Assembly (NCBI GenBank): GCA_022059125.1 | Contig: JAEUWY010000020.1 | Location: 992,001 to 1,056,000, forward strand | Length of the DNA: 64,000 nt | Direction of reading: 5' to 3' | Origin: Corynespora cassiicola | Lineage: Eukaryota > Ascomycota > Dothideomycetes > Pleosporales > Corynesporascaceae | Translations under genes and position numbers: made by a program | Part shown: in pieces, positions 58,365-64,000 of the stretch | How the letters are laid out: each line of letters starts with the position of its first letter | Numbering within the stretch: the stretch's first letter is position 1 | Notes under the pieces: generated by a model | What the model was told of the DNA's origin: nothing | The model's database searches: none | The model's input: the letters and a program-made list of their open reading frames with translations, nothing else

Positions 58365-59535
58365 TTACGTTGCCTTCTTTTGCTCTGCTTCGGCACCTTT
58401 AGCAGCAGCCTCTGCTTCCTTTCCTCCTTGCTTCTCGCCTTCTGCCATCGCTGGCTGCGCTGCAGCAGCTTCGGCACCTTTTCCATCCTCCACTTGAGCT
58501 GCATTCTCGTCATTCTGCTCACCACCTTTGTTTCCCTGGCCCTTAGCATTTCCACCCTTTTGTTCCCCCTGACCTTGGGCCTCTCCACCTTTTTGTCCTT
58601 CTTGACCTTGAGCCTCTCCGCCTTTTCGTTCTCCCTGGCCTTGAGCATCTCCGCCCTTCTGTTCCCCCTGACCCTGAGCATCTCCACCCTTCTGTTCTCC
58701 CTGGCCCTCAGCACCCTCGCCCTTCTGTTCTCCCTGACCTTGTCCAGCTTGCTCTTGGCCTGCTTGGCCTTGGGCATCACCTGCCGTGCATTCGCTCGGC
58801 AGGGTAAACGTCTGGCCAACTTGCAAGTTCAGACGATCGATACCAGGGTTCAGGGCCAGAATCTGGCCCGTGGTACTACCCGCTTTGGCGGCAACAGCAT
58901 CGAAAATGTCGCCCTCTTGGATCGTTCCCTGGGAGATCTTGCAGCTGCTCCCGGGACAGACTGGCACGCTAAGGATCATTCCCGCTGTGTCCGCCGCCGT
59001 AGCGTTAGCGCCGGCCGTCGCGTTCATCGCAGCTGCGTTGGCCTGGACTAGCGAGTCCATGGTAATATTGAGGAACTTGGCTGTCTGCTCGACTGAGAGT
59101 CCCTGTTGACCCACGAACCGATCTGGCCCACCAAGAACGCAGGTTGCGGATGCTGGCGGTGCTGGCGGGGGAAGACAGGAGGTGTCATCTTTTTGCGCAG
59201 CAGGTGGAGGGATAGTAAGGGTATCTCCAGGCTGCAAATTGTTGATTGCATTGCCTTGCAAGTTGTTGGCATTCGCAATGTCGCAAATGCCAGTGTTGAA
59301 TTGCTCGCCGAGCTTGGTCAGGGTGTCGCCTTGGGCCACGGTCACTGTCTGCGCAGCTCCATTTCCAGGGGCAGTGCCGTTCGCTATCAAAATTAGTTAC
59401 ACTTTTTCGAGTGTAGAATCTAGAAGACATACCCTCTTGACGGGAAGAGATGGTAGACAGGGACAGTGGAGACGACTCTGCCGTACTTTGGAGCAGAACT
59501 GCGCCGGCGAAAATAAGAGAGTGGGACCACATCAT
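58365..59535 (-). CDS. Secreted LysM-domain protein with C-terminal tandem-repeat tail
   Basis: Two exons, 59535-59433 and 59383-58365, give 373 residues. Exon 1 encodes a signal peptide (MMWSHSLIFAGAVLLQSTAE). LysM domain 1 spans about 46-93 (TVTVAQGDTLTKLGEQFNTG ... GDTLTIPPP). A weaker LysM-like region lies at about 120-177 (FVGQQGLSVEQTAKFLNI) with three N-glycosylation sequons. LysM domain 3 spans about 182-233 (GTIQEGDIFDAVAAKAGST ... LNLQVGQTFTLPSEC). Cysteines flank the domains. Residues 236-322 are 11-residue repeats of the GGDAQGQGEQK type, followed by an acidic Ala/Glu/Lys tail. LysM domains bind chitin and other N-acetylglucosamine polymers; secreted fungal LysM proteins can shield hyphae or hide chitin from plant hosts. 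A TATAAAG box on the same strand (59820-59814) lies about 280 bases upstream. Confidence 0.85.
58540..58790 (-). repeat. In-gene 33-base tandem repeats coding for an 11-residue unit
   Basis: The DNA consists of degenerate units of about 33 bases that translate to GGDAQGQGEQK, GGEAQGQEGQK and GGNAKGQG-type variants, inside the LysM protein gene. About six recognisable units, plus flanking decayed ones. Confidence 0.8.
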
Positions 59536-60893
59536 TGTGATAGATTTTTTAGATGAGAAAAAAACGCTGGATAGAAACCAAATAGTAAATGAATGAGGTA
59601 TGCTGTGATTTTGCCGTGACGCGACCCGGGACACTACGGAAGATACTGAATGGGCAATAATGATGTTATTTGGAAGAATATTGGAATATAATAATTAACA
59701 AAGAGGTCGACCGAGCGACTACTCAAGCACAGCTCTGTATTAAGCAAAGATTTAAAGGAAAAGGAAGGTCACTGTGAAAGGCACAATCCACTTCTCCCCA
59801 GGAAAACCCACTTCTTTATAAACGCCCCTGTATGATCAGATATGAACACATTGGGGTATGTAAAGCAGGGGTAAGGCCGTTTAAATTTCCGAGAAAGCTT
59901 GGTTCGTGTTTCTTGTCTCTGTAAGGCATGAAGTTTGGGCTGGGGTCATTGTTGACCTGGGGTCTCGGGCATCCGAAATAGCTGCCAGAGCTGAAACTGA
60001 TATCATTATAATAAGGAAGCTATAGCGATGCACTCTAAACCACAGTTTTTCGAGCGCTATATGCTACCATCGCATTTGCGCATATTTCCATCCAAGGTAG
60101 CCGTTAATAAAGTCTCTTTCTAGACGTGGCCGCGCGACAGCGCGACAGCGGAACAACAACTGACAAAACTACAATTCAAAAATGGCGGGTCGATCAGAAC
60201 CCAATTCGAAGCTCTTGTTTGCAACGTTGCGAAATCTTGAGACGTCAAGTGTCGAAAATCTTCCCAGGCGATGGTTAAGTTCTAAACCGGGGTACAGTTG
60301 AGACGAACAGGGCCGAAACGGAAAACCTTCACAATGTTAGAAACCTTGGTGCCTCAGATCTTCTGCCTGCCAATTGCTGATCTTGAGCAATACGCAGCCA
60401 TGAAAGTCGATGATCATTAACCTCTTGCAAATACTGTGCCATAAGTGATGTCGCTGGCTACTTCAAGAGATATTCAGAGACTACGGCATACCAAGCCGGA
60501 AGGTTCACATGCGCTTTTGAATGTGGATAGCGCTCTAATAGGAAGATGACGAATGTAATGTCCTGTTGAAGCATCCAGCAACATCCGCAGAGGTCTTCGA
60601 AATAACGTGGTGGGCGGGCCGTGATTCCATTGTCTAACTACATTTGGAAACTTTAACAGTCCTACCCCGCTGTGGGTCTAAAATTTTGAAGACTTGCGGA
60701 ACAGGGCGCGCACGTGTTCCATAAGTAATAGGCGCTGGTTCTTGATAGCGGATGAAGTCGTGGACTATATAAGGTGGGTAGTATGTGAGTTTTCGCAGTT
60801 CTAGTTGTTGAGATAGATTCACCACCGAGCAAAACAGACGAAATCGATCGAGCCATTACGCCAAGCAACATCTGCGTATCGAACCAAGACACT
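59536..60893. other. Intergenic with promoters of two divergent genes
   Basis: About 1.36 kb separates the LysM gene (minus) from the UPF0303 gene (plus). No other gene is seen. Confidence 0.5.
60766..60772 (+). promoter_or_regulatory. TATA box of the UPF0303/HbpS-like gene
   Basis: TATATAA, read directly, 122 bases upstream of the ATG at 60894, a usual distance for a fungal TATA promoter. Confidence 0.5.
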
Positions 60894-61424
60894 ATGGCGT
60901 CATCAACCTTCATTCCCCTGGCGGAAGCTCCCCGCTCCGTCGAGGAAATCAAAGCCCAGGAACTTGCCACGAAATTTCCCGTCTGGGACGCGGATGTCGT
61001 GTTTCGCGTCGGCTGCGCACTGAGGGATCGACTTCTTCCACTGGAACAACCTGCCTGCATCCAAATCTCAACTTGGTCTACGCCGGCGCACATTCTCTTC
61101 CATTCGGTTACGCGCTCTGGAACTGCCCTTGACAATGACTTTTGGATCTCTCGCAAACGCAATGCTGTGATCCGATATGGGGCCAGTACTTGGCGATTGC
61201 ACAACTATTTCGAGGGAGATGAGGAGAAGTTTGCCAAGAAGATGGGGTTGGGAGAAAAGGCCAATGAATATGCCATCCATGGCGGCGGAGTCCCTGTGTA
61301 TGTTAAGAACTGTGACACGCCTGTTGCAGTGGTTGTCGTTAGTGGATTAAAGCAATGGGATGACCACCAGGTCGTGGTTGAGGAGCTGGCGAACGTTTGC
61401 AAGAGCTTGGAGTCGTCGACTTGA
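60894..61424 (+). CDS. UPF0303/DUF336 (GlcG/HbpS-like) protein
   Basis: A single exon of 176 residues. It reads as the UPF0303 branch of the GlcG/HbpS-like superfamily. Features are a helical N-terminus (EEIKAQELATKFPVWDADV), FRVGCALRDRLL, a VTRSGTALDNDFWISRKRNAV block, FAKKMGLGE, then AIHGGGVPVYVKNCDTPVAVVVVSGLKQWDDHQVVVEEL; the last segment is the conserved G-G-x-P-V and VSGL-x-x-x-DD-x-x-V pattern. Family members bind haem or other small ligands as octamers or dimers, and several act in redox or carbon stress responses, but no reaction is established for this branch. No signal peptide. It is convergent with the carboxylesterase gene, stop codons about 100 bases apart. Confidence 0.88.
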   Translation: MASSTFIPLAEAPRSVEEIKAQELATKFPVWDADVVFRVGCALRDRLLPLEQPACIQISTWSTPAHILFHSVTRSGTALDNDFWISRKRNAVIRYGASTWRLHNYFEGDEEKFAKKMGLGEKANEYAIHGGGVPVYVKNCDTPVAVVVVSGLKQWDDHQVVVEELANVCKSLESST

Positions 61425-61528
61425 ATGAAAGATGGGTGGTTTAAAGGTATCAGCAATACGATTGTTTGAAAACCATATTCAAGAGGTTGAATAGCTGGCT
61501 TTATATACTGCACCATCATGCTTGGGTC

Positions 61529-63392
61529 TCATCTATCGTAGACTGCCTTATTGACACTGTTAATCAGATCAATTCCTTCTTTTCTCCAGGTATCATCCTC
61601 CATCCTATTGGTCGTATTTCCTTCATACACAAACAATCCCGCCGCTTTATTGTACGGATCCCAAATGGGTACTATCGGTTGAAGGTCTGCCAAAGCGTTT
61701 CCCCTCCTCCAAGCATTTGGGTTAAGCTTGTTAATGAAGCTCACCCAGTCACCAGCCATGAGGCCTGCGAGGCTCTTGTAGCTGTCTGGCAAGCCTTGGA
61801 AAGGCGGTACCCTTACGGGGGGATATCCGACACCGTCGAGATTCTTCATGGCAAATGCAACCTCGACAAAGTGAGTTGCGCCATCATAAGCTCCTGCCCA
61901 TGCAGGAATGGCGTTGAACCGGAAACAATACGCAGTGAGTGATTTGGAGGCCCAAGTCTGGCAGGTTAGACGGCGATTTGCAACAAACGTCTGATCTGTG
62001 TAATACGTCGTCGTACGGCGATACTGAGTGCCATAGGGATAGGCAGGTGGGACAAAGTCGACAGGTCCAAGATTTGCGAGGTTGTTCTCATGTGATTGGA
62101 GTGGATATGCTGATAAGATTCGCTGAGCAAATGTTTCGTTCATCGATGTACCCGCTACAATGGTCAGATGGCTGTTAAAAGCAGAGTGCATCCTCGTGTG
62201 CCAGGATCTCGAAAAATATGCACAATGAAGCGAACATGCGACTTACATGTCAGCGTTCTCAGGAATTGCTCTGTAGTATTGAGCCCTTTTGGAGCAAAGC
62301 TTGTTCCTTCGTCGGAGTTTGCACCAACAATTATAGGCACTCCGACAAAAGCACCCTCCGCAACTTGGTCGCTTGAATGTCTCGCAATAATATCACCATC
62401 GATCTGGGGTGTCCACACACCGGATAGTTGTGTTGTGTTGACAGCAGCATTAAGCTCCGAAAAGGGCAAATCTCGCAAACACTGTAGCGAGTCCGTTGCG
62501 TTACTGCACCCGGTGATGGTTGTCAAGTTGTTGAATAATGGTCCATAGGTGCGATTCATAGCTCCGACGAGGATAGGATTTCCGCTTTCCATTATGGCGG
62601 CTCGGTATAGCGAGTCATCGCGGCCATTGTATGCTAGCAAATGCATTCCCACAGACGCGGCACCAGCAGACTGCCCCCAGATTGTGACTTTATTCGGATC
62701 GCCTGTAATTGTGTGAGATAATGGGAACGAGAGAAATATAATACCGAAAACGAACCTCCGAAGGCGCCTATATTCTCCTGAATCCAGTGAAGGGCTAGCC
62801 TTTGATCCCTAAGCCCCCAATTGCTGCCTGCATCGTTTGAACCCCCGATCTCAGTCTCGTATCCTTGTAAAAATCCCCACGCACTTAATCGATAGTTTAT
62901 TGTAATGGCCATAATAGGCTGCTTCATCTCTTGCGACTGTTGAACAATAAAGGACATGTTATATCTCAGATCTACGCCTGAGCCCTGAACATATGCTCCA
63001 CCATGTATCCATACTGCGACAGGAAGCTTCTCTCCAGGCTTTGTACCCGCGGGTCTGATTACATTTAAATAGAGGCAATCCTCTGAGACATTGTAACCCA
63101 TTTGCGAGGGCCCATAACCCACACATGCTGGTGCGTACTGATCCGCAGGCCGGAGCTCAGACCATGAGTCCTTCACTGGCCTAGGATTTCGGAAGCGAAG
63201 ATCACCAACAGGAGGTTCTGCATAGGGTATACCAAGGAAAAATTCCTGCTTGTAAGGATCCGAGTACACTCCAGAATATGTGCCATTTCGTGCACGGGCC
63301 GTCGGCGGACCATGTGGGTGAACCTGGGTCGGACTCGAAGATACCAATCCGACGAGCGTTACAAAGAATTTGATCAATTCGAGGGATCGCAT
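61529..63392 (-). CDS. Secreted type-B carboxylesterase/lipase
   Basis: Three exons, 63392-62756, 62702-62247 and 62154-61529, give 572 residues with phase-1 junctions throughout. The N-terminus is a signal peptide (IKFFVTLVGLVSSSP). Family motifs follow in order: FLGIPYAEPPVGDLRFRNP, EDCLYLNVIRPAG, the oxyanion block WIHGGAYVQGSG, and a nucleophile elbow GQSAG with Ser224. The acid residue is Glu344 in NSDEGTSF and the base is His459 in GATHFVEVAF. Several N-x-S/T sequons support secretion. It should hydrolyse carboxylic esters outside the cell. The final motif is shorter than the usual G-x-x-H-x-x-E/D, but His459 stands in the right place. The intron between the second and third exons interrupts the sequence after LRTLT. 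Confidence 0.92.
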
Positions 63393-64000
63393 AGCTGATT
63401 GAACGATTGAGGCTTTGCTAATCGTCCCATAAAACAGATTCTAGGCCGCATTGTGTGCGCCATGGGAGCTATATCTTGTGACGAGTGCTGTTTAATCGGA
63501 AAGAAGTGCGTGGATCCCTTGGAAGAACGTTTTGCCTGATAATAGCCTTGTGGGTTAGCGCCAGAAATGAAATTGTGCTCGACATTGGATTTCTCGGGAC
63601 GGCGAAATTTAAGCCTCGGCCATTTTTTCCTGGATGCGGGGCCCCGCAACTCGGTGGATGATGGTCAACGATTTCAGACATGGGTTGGAAAAATGTTAAT
63701 CCACATTCACAGTCTTCCTGAAGCGTTGATGTCAGCTAGAAGCCCCAATCTATTACAAAAAAAAAAACGCCTGTATAATTCTTGTAAAGCCCTGGATATC
63801 CTCGATATAATTCGTGGTATACCTATCCAATTTTCTTTTTGGAAACCTAGTATGTTCTCTTATGGCCCGTCTATGCTCAAATAGCATTGATGGATTGTTC
63901 AAATGGATACAGATCATGCCAGAGACAAAGAAGCCACACGGTATTAGGTTAATCATCGACAATACTCCAACATGAATCCGACGCTAGTATCTCACAGCAT
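63393..64000. other. Carboxylesterase 5' region, no further gene seen
   Basis: About 600 bases up to the window end. No coding signal is recognised; a poly-A run lies near 63756-63768. Confidence 0.5.

Noticed and set aside
1..64000. Secondary-metabolite gene cluster or phage/bacterial island
   Set aside because: No polyketide synthase, peptide synthetase, terpene cyclase, integrase or phage gene; the SDR and esterase are isolated and 18 kb apart.

Overview
This window looks like nuclear DNA of a filamentous ascomycete (Pezizomycotina). Genes carry one to several short introns (about 50-170 bases, GT...AG), are separated by long intergenic stretches, and include families confined to or typical of such fungi: a Helo-like/STAND N-terminal protein, a LysM secreted protein, a calcofluor-hypersensitive-like small protein, a Pex24p/dysferlin-domain protein and a fungal type-2 glycosyltransferase. 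Dothideomycetes is my best guess, from general resemblance only; the sequence does not prove it. There are no bacterial operons, CRISPR arrays or confident RNA genes.

Layout. 1.3-4.8 kb: a multi-exon Helo-like-N protein. 5.7-7.6 kb (-) and 8.3-12.4 kb (+): a divergent pair, a mitochondrial AAA-type ATPase with winged-helix tail and the CLU1/clueless mitochondrial-distribution protein. 14.8-15.4 kb (-): a possible unrecognised two-exon membrane protein. 15.9-17.3 kb (+): a type II Golgi glycosyltransferase (GT34-like). 18.3-19.4 kb (+): a polytopic membrane protein. 22.3-22.8 kb: a 5'-truncated carboxymuconolactone-decarboxylase-like gene. 24.7-25.8 kb (+): a four-helix membrane protein. 25.8-31.0 kb: gene-free and rich in simple repeats. 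31.0-32.0 kb (-): Arp2/3 subunit ARPC5. 32.0-42.5 kb: a 10.5-kb gene desert, GC-rich with repeats to about 39 kb, then AT-rich with an over-represented CTAAAA hexamer. 42.5-43.5 kb (-): a short-chain dehydrogenase. 44.4-45.5 kb (-): Cdt1-like replication licensing factor. 46.1-46.7 kb (-): calcofluor-hypersensitive-like protein. 47.2-48.3 kb (+): Pex24p/dysferlin-domain (Mug65-like) protein. 48.5-48.8 kb (-) and 49.0-50.0 kb (+): DUF3253 protein divergent from a beta-carbonic anhydrase. 51.0-51.5 kb (+): a small GPI-type wall protein. 52.5-55.4 kb (-): a GT2 processive glycosyltransferase related to fungal hyphal-growth GT2. 58.4-59.5 kb (-): a secreted LysM protein with an 11-residue tandem-repeat tail. 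60.9-61.4 kb (+): a UPF0303/HbpS-like protein. 61.5-63.4 kb (-): a type-B carboxylesterase.

The genes are mostly unrelated housekeeping and surface functions and do not form a biosynthetic cluster. Two loose themes are visible: mitochondria (AAA ATPase, CLU1, a possibly mitochondrial carbonic anhydrase) and the cell surface (GT34, GT2, GPI protein, LysM protein, calcofluor-hypersensitive-like protein). Splice junctions were placed by hand from GT/AG sites, phase continuity and family resemblance; they are predictions, not transcript-supported.
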